From contig NZ_LOHE01000013.1 of the NCBI RefSeq assembly GCF_001559865.1, forward strand, positions 1 through 36,708: 36,708 nucleotides of DNA. Reading direction: 5' to 3'. The translations under genes and the position numbers were made by a program. The notes beneath the pieces were generated by a model. It saw only the letters and a list, made by a program, of their open reading frames with translations. It made no database searches and was not told the DNA's origin. Source of the stretch: Abyssisolibacter fermentans (lineage in GTDB: Bacteria > Bacillota > Clostridia > Tissierellales > MCWD3). Shown piece by piece: positions 18,129 through 26,910 of the stretch. How positions within the stretch are numbered: the stretch's first letter is position 1; the number at the start of each line of letters is the position of its first letter.

Positions 18129-18148
18129 CGAATAATGCTTCATATTCG
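18129..18148. promoter_or_regulatory. TetR operator copy 1
   Basis: CGAATA-8 nt-TATTCG, a perfect 6-bp dyad. It lies just downstream of the minus-strand -10 of the nitroreductase promoter, where a bound repressor would block initiation. The centre ATGCTTCA nearly matches that of copy 2. Confidence 0.7.
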
Positions 18149-18150
18149 TA

Positions 18151-18179
18151 ATGGTATCACAATATATTATTACTGTCAA
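18151..18179 (-). promoter_or_regulatory. Promoter of the nitroreductase gene
   Basis: Minus strand: perfect -35 TTGACA (18174-18179), 17-bp spacer, -10 TACCAT (18151-18156). Operator copy 1 begins three bases beyond it. Confidence 0.7.
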
Positions 18180-18186
18180 CGAAACA

Positions 18187-18206
18187 CGAATAAAACTTCA
18201 TATTCT
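18187..18206. promoter_or_regulatory. TetR operator copy 2
   Basis: CGAATA-AAACTTCA-TATTCT, 17 of 20 bases identical to copy 1. It abuts the -35 of the tetR promoter, fitting autoregulation. Confidence 0.65.
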
Positions 18207-18207
18207 A

Positions 18208-18236
18208 TTGACTCATTGAGAAAGTACAAGTATAAT
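18208..18236 (+). promoter_or_regulatory. Promoter of the TetR-family gene
   Basis: Plus strand: -35 TTGACT (18208-18213), 17-bp spacer, consensus -10 TATAAT (18231-18236), 28 bases before the start codon. Confidence 0.75.
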
Positions 18237-18264
18237 TATATATAAAAAATGAGGTAGTTGCTAA

Positions 18265-18864
18265 ATGAGTAAAATAAGAAAACCTGTACAAAAACGATCA
18301 ATTAAAAAAACGGAGAAAATTTTGAATGTTGGCTTTGAACTTTTTTGTAAAAAAGGATACCATAACACTAACACTATTGAAATTGCTAAAAGTGCTGGTG
18401 TATCAACTGGAGCTTTATATAGCTATTTCAGTAACAAACGTGATATATATATTGCAACATTTGATCAGTATATTAATTCCTTTTCTAAACTTTTATTTGA
18501 AAAACTTGAGGGATTACAACAACCGTTTAACCTTTCAGTTTTTATAGAAAAATGGATATCATTCTATGTTGATTTATATGCTACATCAAGTCATGCTTTA
18601 GAACAATTAAGAATGATGATGTTAGAAGATGAAGAAATTAACCATCATTTTTGTAATTTTGAAAATGAATACTTTGAAAAAATAGTTAAAATGCTTAATC
18701 AAAATGGTGTTACATCTGATAATTTGCTTGAAAAAGTATATGCTTCCTGCATATTGGTTGACGCTTTAAATCGAGAAAAATCGGCATTTCCTCATGATGG
18801 TTTAAACTTTGATATTTTGAAATCCCAAACTACAAAAACAATCTATTATTTGTTAACTACATAA
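18265..18864 (+). CDS. TetR/AcrR-family repressor, 199 aa
   Basis: N-terminal helix-turn-helix typical of TetR: ILNVGFELFCKKGYHNTNT, IAKSAGVSTGALYSYFSNKR and DIY near residues 20-65. The rest is a helical ligand-binding and dimerisation domain with Cys and His residues (HHFCNFENEYFEK). ATG 18265 follows GAGGT. It is divergent from the nitroreductase gene and flanked by two near-identical dyads, so it most likely represses both itself and the nitroreductase until an inducer binds. The inducer is unknown; electrophiles or aromatics are plausible given the target enzyme. Confidence 0.92.
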   Translation: MSKIRKPVQKRSIKKTEKILNVGFELFCKKGYHNTNTIEIAKSAGVSTGALYSYFSNKRDIYIATFDQYINSFSKLLFEKLEGLQQPFNLSVFIEKWISFYVDLYATSSHALEQLRMMMLEDEEINHHFCNFENEYFEKIVKMLNQNGVTSDNLLEKVYASCILVDALNREKSAFPHDGLNFDILKSQTTKTIYYLLTT

Positions 18865-18896
18865 TTTAAAAAAGAAAAATATAAACTTATATAAAA

Positions 18897-18937
18897 AATC
18901 ACCCATTATCCATATAGAATATAGTTAATAGGTGATT
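18897..18937 (-). terminator. Terminator of the AraC operon
   Basis: On the minus strand a 12-bp stem (AATCACCTATTA with TAATGGGTGATT, one G-U pair) is followed by TTTTTT. On the plus strand the G-U becomes a mismatch. It lies about 40 bases after the stop of the Cys-containing protein gene. It may also catch readthrough from the convergent TetR gene. Confidence 0.75.
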
Positions 18938-18974
18938 AGTCTTACTTTTATTAGTGTAACAAGTGATAAAAAAA

Positions 18975-19454
18975 TCAGATTTTACAACAAGCTAATTCTT
19001 TCTCCAAAAACGATTTGATATAGGGATTGCTTTCTTGATTTAACGCATGCTGGAATGCCATATAGCGGCATTTTTGATAATGCTCGTCATCTATATAAAA
19101 GTCATATCCCATTATACATTTTGGATTACAAGCATCAGGATTAACCAGTCGTTTGCATAACGAAGCCTTTTTAATTTCTTTTTTCATCTTATCTGGAAGT
19201 AAACTTAGGAAATCTTCATATTGTCTTAAATGCTGTGGGTATATCCGTAACTTTACACCTGTTTTTCTACATATAAAAGTTGCTAAAGTTTTTTTGGTTG
19301 TGTCCAAAATGTAAGAAACTGTAAATCCGCTCTTGGCGGTCTTTATTTTGCATTTACAACCCTGCTGCAATAGAAAAGTATTTATATCTACTACGAAATC
19401 TTTGTTACTATTGTCTACTGTTTCGAGAAAATTAGTAAATTTTATATCTTCCAT
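18975..19454 (-). CDS. Conserved hypothetical protein with C-terminal Cys motifs, 159 aa
   Basis: ATG 19454 follows AAGGAGG. The first half is a small alpha/beta region (VSYILDTTKKTLATFICRK). The second half has conserved-looking cysteines in CKRL, PDACNPKCIMGYDFYID and YQKCRYMAF, and ends ELACCKI; they could bind a metal or act in redox. I know no function. It lies 16 bases downstream of the AraC/GyrI-like gene and shares its terminator, so the two are probably cotranscribed and functionally linked. Not a membrane protein. Confidence 0.75.
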   Translation of the reverse strand: MEDIKFTNFLETVDNSNKDFVVDINTFLLQQGCKCKIKTAKSGFTVSYILDTTKKTLATFICRKTGVKLRIYPQHLRQYEDFLSLLPDKMKKEIKKASLCKRLVNPDACNPKCIMGYDFYIDDEHYQKCRYMAFQHALNQESNPYIKSFLEKELACCKI

Positions 19455-19470
19455 TTTATTAGCCTCCTTG

Positions 19471-20322
19471 TTACTTCTTTATAACAGGTATCCATACTTC
19501 ATATTGCGAATTATTAGGATCATCATTCAAGTAAACCTCAATATCCGGAGCATTGGCGTATTCATAGCCTGAAGTAGGAAGCCATTCTGTTACAATTCGT
19601 TGTTCTAACTCTTGAATGGACTGAGGATTTTTACCATTACCTGTGAAAATTGCCCATTTAGATGCTGGCACAGAATATTCTTCTAAGGTTTCGTCAATCA
19701 GCTTAGAAGTCGATACAGCAATAAAATATTTCCATTCTTCATTATCATTGCAAACACTTACTCCCAAAAGTCCCATAGGCTGATTGTTCATCATGGTAAC
19801 TAACTTAGGAATAGTACCATCCATAGCTGCTGTTTGCCACATCTGTGGCACAATAGCAAAATTCTTTTCAATTTCTTTATGTAGAGGTTGAGATATTCCA
19901 ACAATACGAAATGCCTCTTTTTCTTCTATTCTATAATTCAATTCTTCCACTCCTTTGACAGTTATTTTGAAGCTGATAGGTGGATATGATTTAATAGAAA
20001 TACCGCCTTTTTTAACTAAAGATGGAGCAACTGCATGTACGCTTTGAAATGCCCTGTTAAATGCTGTTGGTGAAGAATAACCGTATTTCAATGCAATGTC
20101 CACAATCTTTTCATCACCACTTTGCAAGTCAACAGCAGCTAAAGACATGCGCCTACGTCTGATATATTCTGAAAGAGGAATATTCGCCATATATGCAAAC
20201 ATCCTTTGAAAATGATATGTAGAACAGTATGCTACTTTAGCTACCTGCTCATAATTTATTTCTTCTGTGATATGCTCCTCAATATAATTGATTGCTTGGT
20301 TAAGACGTTCTATCCATTCCAT
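19471..20322 (-). CDS. AraC-family regulator with GyrI-like ligand domain, 283 aa
   Basis: N-terminal AraC double helix-turn-helix (residues 1-105: EEINYEQVAKVAYCSTYHFQ and DIALKYGYSSPTAFNRAFQ). The C-terminal half (about 125-283) is a GyrI/Rob-like effector-binding domain ending in EWLPTSGYEYANAPDIEVYL and YEVWIPV. Such proteins bind small hydrophobic compounds or act as anti-toxin-like binders, and activate defence genes. ATG 20322 follows GAGGAGT. First gene of a two-gene operon with the Cys-containing protein downstream; the controlled promoter is not known. Confidence 0.92.
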   Translation of the reverse strand: MEWIERLNQAINYIEEHITEEINYEQVAKVAYCSTYHFQRMFAYMANIPLSEYIRRRRMSLAAVDLQSGDEKIVDIALKYGYSSPTAFNRAFQSVHAVAPSLVKKGGISIKSYPPISFKITVKGVEELNYRIEEKEAFRIVGISQPLHKEIEKNFAIVPQMWQTAAMDGTIPKLVTMMNNQPMGLLGVSVCNDNEEWKYFIAVSTSKLIDETLEEYSVPASKWAIFTGNGKNPQSIQELEQRIVTEWLPTSGYEYANAPDIEVYLNDDPNNSQYEVWIPVIKK

Positions 20323-20674
20323 ATTATCTACTCCTCATTATCATATTTTATTTTAATTCGTTTTTCATTTTATTTCCTCTCTTTTTATGCACCAAAAAGA
20401 GAGGTTGTTGTATTTAGCAGCTTCTTGAACAGAAATATAATTCTTCTTTTATCATCCTTGCTGAACTTTTCCATATACCATAAATTATATATGTTTAAAT
20501 GATTAATAACAATGAATAAAATATATATAACTAGCCATCAAATTCTTGACACTTGAGTACATAGATAAACCCCTATTATACATAGTTAAATGAATAAGAG
20601 GGGTTTTGAGTTATAAATCCATATTTATAACTTATATTGTGAGCCTTCAATCGTACATTAGGGTTTATGTATTG
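20323..20674. other. Intergenic between AraC gene and ferredoxin remnant
   Basis: No gene seen. It holds the AraC gene's upstream region and the hairpin at 20567-20606. A plus-strand frame at 20206-20502 is antisense to the AraC gene and lacks coding character. Confidence 0.4.
20567..20606 (-). terminator. Hairpin, probable terminator of the ferredoxin remnant
   Basis: AAACCCCT (20567-20574) pairs with AGGGGTTT (20599-20606), extended by ATT/AAT inside a small bulge. It lies about 70 bases after the minus-strand stop at 20675. The sequence is T-rich after the stem in both directions, so it may work both ways. Confidence 0.55.
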
Positions 20675-20910
20675 TTATCTTTTTCCTGTTACACCTTTAT
20701 GATTAATTACCTTTTTTAGAAAATTTTGTTTGCACGATGCACATAATTCACAATTATGACTCCAATTTGGTTTACCATTTACCATTGTAATATTATTTAC
20801 TGGGCACCTTTTCGCACACAAACCACATCCAGTACAATTATTATCTAAGCTTTTTACTTTCTCCTAAAAATCACAAATGAATTTGTAATATCTTTTACTT
20901 GTATTTCCAT
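20675..20910 (-). pseudogene. EFR1-type ferredoxin remnant with frameshift
   Basis: ATG 20910 (GAGGTG upstream) begins MEIQVKDITNSFVIFRRK and stops. A second frame starting about there continues as LDNNCTGCGLCAKRCPVNN and NCELCASCKQNF, ending at 20675. CxxCxxCxxxCP is a complete 4Fe-4S binding set; the second set has CELCASC but lacks the final CP. The layout matches the C-terminal ferredoxin half of EFR1-family flavodoxin-ferredoxin proteins. The flavodoxin half (about 150 residues) is absent and the frames are shifted, so it is decayed. Confidence 0.7.
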
Positions 20911-20994
20911 TACAGCACCTCTTTTATATAATTTATTTGACGTTACAATTCATCATATTCTATTTACTCTAATTATTTAATCGTACTACGCACT

Positions 20995-21366
20995 TCAATG
21001 TTTGGTATCAGACTCTATTTTATAATTCATAAGTGTTTTTACTTCATATATGTTATCTAAATCTCTAAGATTGCTATTCAAAATCATATCTTTTTCATTT
21101 ATTATTCCTTGTCTTTTTGTCAATTCTTCTAATTTCATCATTTCAGTTTTTTTATTAAATATTGCTCTATAAATATGTCCATCATCTGTTTGATTAATTA
21201 CAGTTCTAAAATCTTTGTCTTCAATTGTATAAAGCGTACCTGATCTATTATTAGATAACTCATATCGTTCTTGTACTACGTTTGGCTTATAAATATCTCC
21301 TGCTAAAACAAATGTTTGCATAAAAACTATAACAAGCATAATACACATCATTAATCTTTTCTTCAT
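20995..21366 (-). CDS. Small secreted protein, 123 aa
   Basis: ATG 21366 follows AAGGAG by nine bases; the ATG at 21372 is only three bases from that site. The first 23 residues form a signal peptide (MKKRLMMCIMLVIVFMQTF then VLAG) without a lipobox, so cleavage after VLA and export are likely. The mature part is polar (TLYTIEDKDFRTVINQTDDG) and ends IESDTKH. No domain recognised. It is short and could be a truncated form of a larger secreted protein. Confidence 0.6.
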   Translation of the reverse strand: MKKRLMMCIMLVIVFMQTFVLAGDIYKPNVVQERYELSNNRSGTLYTIEDKDFRTVINQTDDGHIYRAIFNKKTEMMKLEELTKRQGIINEKDMILNSNLRDLDNIYEVKTLMNYKIESDTKH

Positions 21367-21576
21367 AGTCATACGCTCCTTTATTGTTATTTATGTATAA
21401 GATAACGCTGTATTAATATTATAAATTTGTATGATTTATTATTTATACTTGTCCATTTTTTATTTCTATATTTTAGACCTTGATTAAGCTTATCATAATA
21501 TCCTATCTTGAAAAATGAAGACTTTATAACTATTACCTTTAACTTAATACAAAAACTCGTTTCTAAAAAGGTAATA

Positions 21577-22050
21577 TTATTCCATTTCACCAACATATAT
21601 AATTTTATTTTTATCTAAATAGTAGTCTAAAATAAATTTTCTCAATCCCCTTGGATACATTATCACTGATTCTATATTTTGAATATCAATCCATTCATAT
21701 CCTAATTGGTTGCCATCCTTGCTTTTTGCATGTAAGATATCAATATTACTAGTTAATTGGCATTCAAATATTAAATCTACCTGATGAAATCCTGCTTTGT
21801 GAATAAAAGAATCATGATAATCTGCAATATATTCACAGACAAATATAATATCTTTCACTTCAATTTTAACTCCTAGTTCTTCGAAACATTCACGTTTTAA
21901 TGCGCTACTAAGCTCTTCATTAGAATTCTGTCCTCCGCCGGGAAGTGTATAATATATATCTCCTTCCCCTTTCCTATATTTTATAGTTAGTAGCTTATTA
22001 TTCTTAATTATAAGAGCTCTAGCTGCATTTCTTATTCCATGTTCATGCAT
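21577..22050 (-). CDS. Nudix hydrolase, 157 aa
   Basis: Full Nudix box near residues 40-62 (GGQNSNEELSSALKRECFEELGV, matching Gx5Ex7REUxEExGU), preceded by YYTLPGG. It should hydrolyse a nucleoside diphosphate linked to another moiety, with Mg2+ bound by the EE pair. ATG 22050 lies nine bases after AGGAAG; a GTG at 22059 is in frame but overlaps that site. Substrate cannot be predicted; members of this size clean up oxidised nucleotides or hydrolyse ADP-ribose-type compounds. It looks like a single-gene unit. Confidence 0.9.
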   Translation of the reverse strand: MHEHGIRNAARALIIKNNKLLTIKYRKGEGDIYYTLPGGGQNSNEELSSALKRECFEELGVKIEVKDIIFVCEYIADYHDSFIHKAGFHQVDLIFECQLTSNIDILHAKSKDGNQLGYEWIDIQNIESVIMYPRGLRKFILDYYLDKNKIIYVGEME

Positions 22051-22407
22051 GTCAAACACCTTCCTATAATTTTACTACTTAATTGAAAGTTCAATATATA
22101 AAATTTATTTTTTTGTAGCCCTCTTTTTTTCTCTTTATCTACTATTAATACAATAAGTGCTACAAATATTATAATTACTTATACTTTTTTAATTAACAAC
22201 ACCTTTTATTAAAATACTATATATTCACACTCTATTATTAGTTTATATAAGTTTAGCATTATAGTGAAATTATTCTATTTCATAAAATCATTAACTCTTT
22301 ATGGCTTCTTACCTAAATAGTAATTATTTAAAGTTTATTTCTAGTGACTTTGGTGACAAGATAAAAATTAGGCCTCAAATGTTGAATTTTATTTTACATA
22401 AAATATT
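22051..22407. other. Intergenic between Nudix and ABC exporter genes
   Basis: AT-rich, about 357 bases, no gene and no convincing terminator or repeat. It must carry the Nudix promoter, but no consensus pair stood out. Confidence 0.4.
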
Positions 22408-24195
22408 CTAATAACATTTACTTATATTTAGTTCAATACTCTCTTTATCCATTTCTTCTAATTCTTCTTCTGCTAAATATTTATTCCATAAACGAGTAAA
22501 TTCGCCATTGTTCTCTCGTAAGTGTTCGAATGTACCTTCTTCAACTATTCTCCCTTCTTTTAATACATATACATAATCAAATAATCTCACTAAATGTAAT
22601 CTATGGAGAACACTCACTACACATTTCTCTGATAATATTTCAAATAATCTTCGAAAAATTGTCAGCTCCATTGCAGGATCTACGTTTGAAGTTGGCTCAT
22701 CTAATAATACAATTTTGCTGTCTTTTATAGCAAATATACCTCTTGCTAAAGCAAGCCTTTGTTTTTCACCACCTGATAAGTTTACTCCTTTTTCTCTGAC
22801 ATCACTTTCTACACCTGTAGGCAATTTCTTAACCACATCATTAAAACCAGCAGTCCAGATAGCAGATTCTATATCCTCTTCTTTTGAAATCATCCCCATC
22901 GTTATGTTATACCGTACTGTATTTTCAAAAATTTCTGGCTCTTGAGGAATAAGCGTTGTTGTTTTAGCAAGTACAGAAATAGGTAATTCCTTATCTTCAT
23001 CTACTTTCAATTTACCTCTTCTAGTTGAAACTAATCCTCTTAAAATCTTTAATAATGTACTCTTTCCTGCACCACTTTCACCAACGAAAGCTATCTTTTT
23101 ACCTTTATATAGACTTATTGATATATCTTTTAGATCATATTTTTCATCACCATAAGAAAAGTCAAGTGACTTGACATCTATTTTCTTCCACTCGTTTAGT
23201 AGAACTTCTTCCAATACAACAACTTTAGATTTCTCATCTAAAATAGGTCTTATTGCTTCAAAATCCGTTTTCCAATGTATAACAGATTCGTAATCTCCTG
23301 CATAGAATTGGAACGACATCATAAATTGCTTGATATATTCAAATATTGCTGCTACAGACCCAATTTTAATAAGAGCATTTGCTTGTTTTTGAGAATATAT
23401 GTAGTAAAATATTAATCCAACATCAAGCAACAACATTAAGAACCCTGTGGAAAAACATTTTATGTGTGTAATCCTATTTTCTTTCTTCAAATGCGGGAAT
23501 GCACGATTAATACGTTCCTCAATGTCTTTTTTTACATACTTCCCTAATCTTAACATTATGATAGTTGTAATATTACTGACATAGTCATGGAGAGCTAATG
23601 CTACATCATGGAATGCTTGGTTTTGTGCTCTGTATTCAGGTACAGACAAACTGTATAGTTTCTTTGTAACAAAAACAATCAAAAACCCAACCATCATAGC
23701 AATTATAGCAATTTCTTTTGATATCTTCCATAATATTATCATGGGACCCCAAAACTTCATGAAAACGTTTACAAACATCATCTGAGACTGACCAAATTCG
23801 TATAATGCATCTGCTGCTTTATTAACTCTATCAATAACAGCGCCTGAATGATTATCAGAATGCCAAGATAATGGTAGTGTTTGAAGATGGTCATACATAG
23901 TTGTTACAAAGCGTTTTCTGTTTCTAAATGCAACATACCTTTCTATAAATCGTGCTGAACGGTGAAATATTTCAAATACAAAGAAACACGCAGTATAGAA
24001 CAATAGCCAGTGTAACACTTCATTAATGACATTTGGACTATTTTTTTGTAACGCATTTAGTACCATAGCAAATGCAAATGGTTTCCCTAGTTCTCCAAGT
24101 ATAGATATTGCATGTAATAATATATATACAACTACTTTCCATCTTTCTTTTTCTGCATATTGCCAAAGATGTTTGAACATCTGAATATAAGCCAT
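22408..24195 (-). CDS. ABC half-transporter (TMD-NBD fusion), 595 aa
   Basis: One chain with an N-terminal membrane domain of about six helices (residues 15-300, such as VVVYILLHAISILGEL and ACFFVFEIF) and a C-terminal ATPase: Walker A GESGAGKST, signature LSGGEKQRL, Walker B KIVLLDEPTSNVD, H-loop SVLHRLHLVRL. This is the layout of type I exporters that work as dimers. ATG 24195 follows GGAGGG; an in-frame TTG at 24210 overlaps that site. No peptidase domain precedes the membrane part. It is a single gene with no second half-transporter nearby, so it probably forms a homodimer. Substrate unknown. Confidence 0.92.
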   Translation of the reverse strand: MAYIQMFKHLWQYAEKERWKVVVYILLHAISILGELGKPFAFAMVLNALQKNSPNVINEVLHWLLFYTACFFVFEIFHRSARFIERYVAFRNRKRFVTTMYDHLQTLPLSWHSDNHSGAVIDRVNKAADALYEFGQSQMMFVNVFMKFWGPMIILWKISKEIAIIAMMVGFLIVFVTKKLYSLSVPEYRAQNQAFHDVALALHDYVSNITTIIMLRLGKYVKKDIEERINRAFPHLKKENRITHIKCFSTGFLMLLLDVGLIFYYIYSQKQANALIKIGSVAAIFEYIKQFMMSFQFYAGDYESVIHWKTDFEAIRPILDEKSKVVVLEEVLLNEWKKIDVKSLDFSYGDEKYDLKDISISLYKGKKIAFVGESGAGKSTLLKILRGLVSTRRGKLKVDEDKELPISVLAKTTTLIPQEPEIFENTVRYNITMGMISKEEDIESAIWTAGFNDVVKKLPTGVESDVREKGVNLSGGEKQRLALARGIFAIKDSKIVLLDEPTSNVDPAMELTIFRRLFEILSEKCVVSVLHRLHLVRLFDYVYVLKEGRIVEEGTFEHLRENNGEFTRLWNKYLAEEELEEMDKESIELNISKCY

Positions 24196-24354
24196 TTGGC
24201 AACCCTCCAATTAAATTTTTTTCATTAATGTCAAAGGTATTATATTATTTATATTCATATTTATTTAACCACTCATTTTTATATAATACATTGTTTTTGT
24301 GATTAATTTTTGAATCTTTATCTTTAGCCAAGTAAATATTTAACTAGCTGTATT
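24196..24354. other. Upstream region of the ABC exporter gene
   Basis: No gene. AT-rich sequence between the exporter start and a TnpA remnant. Confidence 0.3.
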
Positions 24355-24540
24355 CTAAATTCCCCACAATATTTTTTCTTTAATCTCCAAATTCTTCTTA
24401 TATATTCTTGATAATCTTCCTTTCCAGTATTGCACTATATTACATGATGATATAATAGGTGAACATGATATTAATATGTTTATGTGTTCTTTTCCTGCGC
24501 AACTATTTTTTCTATATACTACCATACTCTTCAATTCTTC
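24355..24540 (-). pseudogene. IS200/IS605 TnpA remnant
   Basis: A minus-strand frame with no start codon reads AGKEHINILISCSPIISS, then VQYWKGRLSRIY, and ends at 24355. It aligns with the intact TnpA at 34557-34982 (GKDHVHMLVSCPPNLS, VQYLKGRSSRLL). The HUH pair reads HIN instead of HxH, and the 5' and 3' thirds, including the catalytic Tyr, are missing. It is an old, inactive copy. Confidence 0.7.
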
Positions 24541-24679
24541 ATTAGAATATGTTCAAACTTTTAAGTCAGCAATCGTCACTTCAAGCGTGGTTTATTATTA
24601 GCATTTTATAAGGGCATCATTACCTCAATTCTATTAAAAGAATAATAAACTGAATAATTTCTAAATATCTTTAGAGTTT

Positions 24680-25240
24680 TCAATCTATACACTTCAATGC
24701 TTTTATCTTATCATGATAATCTCTATGACATATACTACATTTAAGTTTTTCATTTAGTCTATTACCACAAATACAAACATAACCAATTGTCTTAGCTGGA
24801 TTTCCTACTACTATACTATATGGCTTTACATCTTTAGTTACAACTGCTCCTGCCCCAATCATTGAATACTCTCCTATGTTAACACCACAAATGATTGTTG
24901 CATTAGCTCCTATTGAAGCTCCTTTACTAACCTTTGTAGAAACTACTTTGAAATCATGATTATTGGATCTAGGAAACATGTCATTAGTGAATGTCATAGA
25001 TGGTCCTAAAAATACATCGTCTTCTATAATAACACCGTGATATATATTAACATTATTTTGTATTTTAACATTATCACCTATGGTTATATCGTGGTCTATA
25101 AAAACATTCTTGCCAATTTTACAATTAGTCCCAATTGTTACATTTCTAATTATCTGTGTGAAATGCCATATTTTAGTTCCTCTTCCTATTATAACACTTT
25201 CATCAACTATTGCTTTTTCACTAATAAAAACATCTGTCAT
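24680..25240 (-). CDS. WbpD/WlbB-like sugar N-acyltransferase (hexapeptide repeat), 186 aa
   Basis: Left-handed beta-helix enzyme. Residues 10-150 show repeated hexapeptides ([45 protein letters not shown]), then [10 protein letters not shown], a known loop of UDP-amino-sugar N-acetyltransferases, and [22 protein letters not shown]-terminal CICG and CSIC pair may form a zinc ribbon, as in many WbpD relatives. It should acylate a UDP-bound 3-amino sugar with acetyl-CoA. ATG 25240 follows AGAGGTGG; a GTG at 25249 is in frame. No other sugar-nucleotide or glycosyltransferase genes are nearby, so the gene looks isolated from its pathway. Confidence 0.82.
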   Translation of the reverse strand: MTDVFISEKAIVDESVIIGRGTKIWHFTQIIRNVTIGTNCKIGKNVFIDHDITIGDNVKIQNNVNIYHGVIIEDDVFLGPSMTFTNDMFPRSNNHDFKVVSTKVSKGASIGANATIICGVNIGEYSMIGAGAVVTKDVKPYSIVVGNPAKTIGYVCICGNRLNEKLKCSICHRDYHDKIKALKCID

Positions 25241-25312
25241 GTAATCCACCTCTTCTATTAATGTCTATATTTTGTAATTGTACTAAAATGATAACAGCTA
25301 GATTTCCTTTTT

Positions 25313-25909
25313 CTAGTTAACATTTCTCATACGAAATTCATAATGTGTTACTATATCATTCTTAAAATAAATTGTATAAAACGGACCTCCTTGTTTTGAA
25401 TGTAATGTAATATGCTTTTCCTCTTCGTTTCTTATCCCTACATTACCTACAGGCTCCCATTGTTCTGTCTCGTATATTGTCCCATAGAACTCTCCAAAAG
25501 TACTTTTCTTCCAATCCTTTTCCTGAGGAAATTTATAAAGTACATCTTCAAATTTGTCTCCAATCTTTATACCTCTTGGTCCTTCATACTCTCCATACAC
25601 AGCTATTACTTCAGGTGTTTTTGATTCAAACCAATCATAATAAATATACTCAATATTATCATCACAATATGTTGTCCAGCCATTTGGCTCGTTATCTTTC
25701 TTCTTGAAATTTGCTTTATCCATCTGCTCTTTTGTCCAATCTGAACGAAGTAATTCAAAGTTATATATTTCTTCTACAGAAAATATTCTAGGTTCAACGA
25801 AAGTATTGGTAGTTTGTTCTTTCTTTTTTTCATTATTTTTACAAGAAGAAAAAATTAATGTTGTAAATATAATAAGTGATATTACGATAAGTAGTTTTTT
25901 GCTAGTCAT
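25313..25909 (-). CDS. Putative lipoprotein, 198 aa
   Basis: ATG 25909 follows AGGAGG. Signal peptide MTSKKLLIVISLIIFTTLIF with lipobox SSC. The mature protein starts KNNEKKKEQT and contains GPRGIKIGDKFEDVLYKFP, a small repeat unit shared with other clostridial lipoproteins that I cannot name, then KHITLHSKQGGPFYTIYF. It is probably on the outer face of the membrane. No enzyme motif seen. Single gene. Confidence 0.72.
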   Translation of the reverse strand: MTSKKLLIVISLIIFTTLIFSSCKNNEKKKEQTTNTFVEPRIFSVEEIYNFELLRSDWTKEQMDKANFKKKDNEPNGWTTYCDDNIEYIYYDWFESKTPEVIAVYGEYEGPRGIKIGDKFEDVLYKFPQEKDWKKSTFGEFYGTIYETEQWEPVGNVGIRNEEEKHITLHSKQGGPFYTIYFKNDIVTHYEFRMRNVN

Positions 25910-26324
25910 TTTTAACCTCCTATTAACACTACACACTAATGAATTTATTAAATGTTATTAAAAAGTTCTTTATTATTTCATATCCTGAGTCTTTATCAAT
26001 TTCATATTTTATAATACCTATAGAAAGTAATACTTCTTTATTGTAGCATATGAGTTAAATATATACAATAAGTGCACATTTTAATTCATTCTTCTCCACT
26101 ATTCTCAGCACTATAACATCACGGATTTATCATATTACATACAATATGTTGAAGATTTAAATATTTAATCTTATTCAAATCAGCACCACCCGTAAAAACG
26201 GGTGGTTTGCTCTACCCCTAAGGGGTTGTTACCGACTAGCGCCTCAAGACGCTAGCTTTCACTTTGTTCAAGCTACAACGTCTTTGCCACTTTTGCCACC
26301 CCTAAATGGGTTTTGTATTGCTGG

Positions 26325-26778
26325 CTACCCCTTGAAAGGGTCTTCGTACTCTTTTACACTTAACTTATCTTTCATAATATCCTGCTTTTCTTGCTCTTTT
26401 ATATATTTCTTGATTGTTGCCTCATTTAATCCTACTGTACTTACATAGTAACCCTCTGCCCAAAAATGTCTATTTCCAAATTTATATTTTAAATTTGCAT
26501 GTTTATCAAATATCATCAATGCACTTTTACCTTTCAAGTATCCCAAAACTTGATACACTTATTTTTGGTGGTATACTTACTAGCATATGTATATGATCTG
26601 GCATTATGTGACCTTCTATTATTTCAACACCTTTATATTTACATAACTGTATCAATATGTCTCTTATGCTCACTTTGTATTGATTATATACAATTTTTCG
26701 TCTATACTTAGGAGTGAATACAATATGGTATTTACACATCCATTTTGAATGTGCTAAGCTATTTGCTTTATTTGCCAT
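26325..26778 (-). pseudogene. tnpA: TnpA (Y1 HUH transposase) with frameshift
   Basis: The first frame from ATG 26778 (after GGAAAGGTG) reads YHIVFTPKYRRKIVY and MPDHIHMLVSIPPKISVSS, with the HUH histidines. The next frame takes over at about 26540 (GYLKGKSALMIFD) and continues to VGLNEATIKKYIKEQEKQD, with the catalytic Tyr. One extra T in TTTTGGG would restore the family sequence (FLGYLKG), so a single-base deletion is most likely. As given the enzyme is split into a 5' part and a 3' part, and the element cannot transpose alone. Confidence 0.85.
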
Positions 26779-26779
26779 T

Positions 26780-26845
26780 AAAATCACCTTTCCTTTCGTT
26801 ATTTTAGTAGCTTGAACAACTCTATTATAACGGAAAGGTGATTTT
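26780..26845 (-). promoter_or_regulatory. Hairpin covering the tnpA ribosome binding site
   Basis: AAAATCACCTTTCC plus CGTTAT (26780-26802) pairs with 26827-26845, a 19-bp stem with a small bulge. In the tnpA transcript GGAAAGGTG, the ribosome binding site, lies in the 3' arm and is paired, just before the ATG. IS200 elements are known to limit TnpA translation this way. Confidence 0.75.
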
Positions 26846-26910
26846 TTTTGTATAACTTTCGTTTCCGCACCCGTATCGCGGGTGGTTTATTGTTTCGCAC
26901 GCTTTGCGTG

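Larger units (their letters stand above)
26185..26910 (-). mobile_element. IS200/IS605-type element with broken tnpA
   Basis: It has imperfect subterminal hairpins at both sides: ACCACCCGT with ACGGGTGGT (26185-26206), and CACCCG-tatcg-CGGGTG plus GCACGC-ttt-GCGTGC (26868-26911). Such hairpins are the DNA recognised by TnpA at the ends of these elements. tnpA is frameshifted (26325-26778) and there is no tnpB. Exact ends cannot be set because these elements make no target duplication or inverted repeats. Confidence 0.7.

Noticed and set aside
21387-21596. 69-codon minus frame between the Nudix and secreted-protein genes
   Set aside because: No ribosome binding site, no motif, low-complexity Lys/Ile composition.
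25412-25961. Four plus-strand frames
   Set aside because: Antisense to the lipoprotein gene at 25313-25909.
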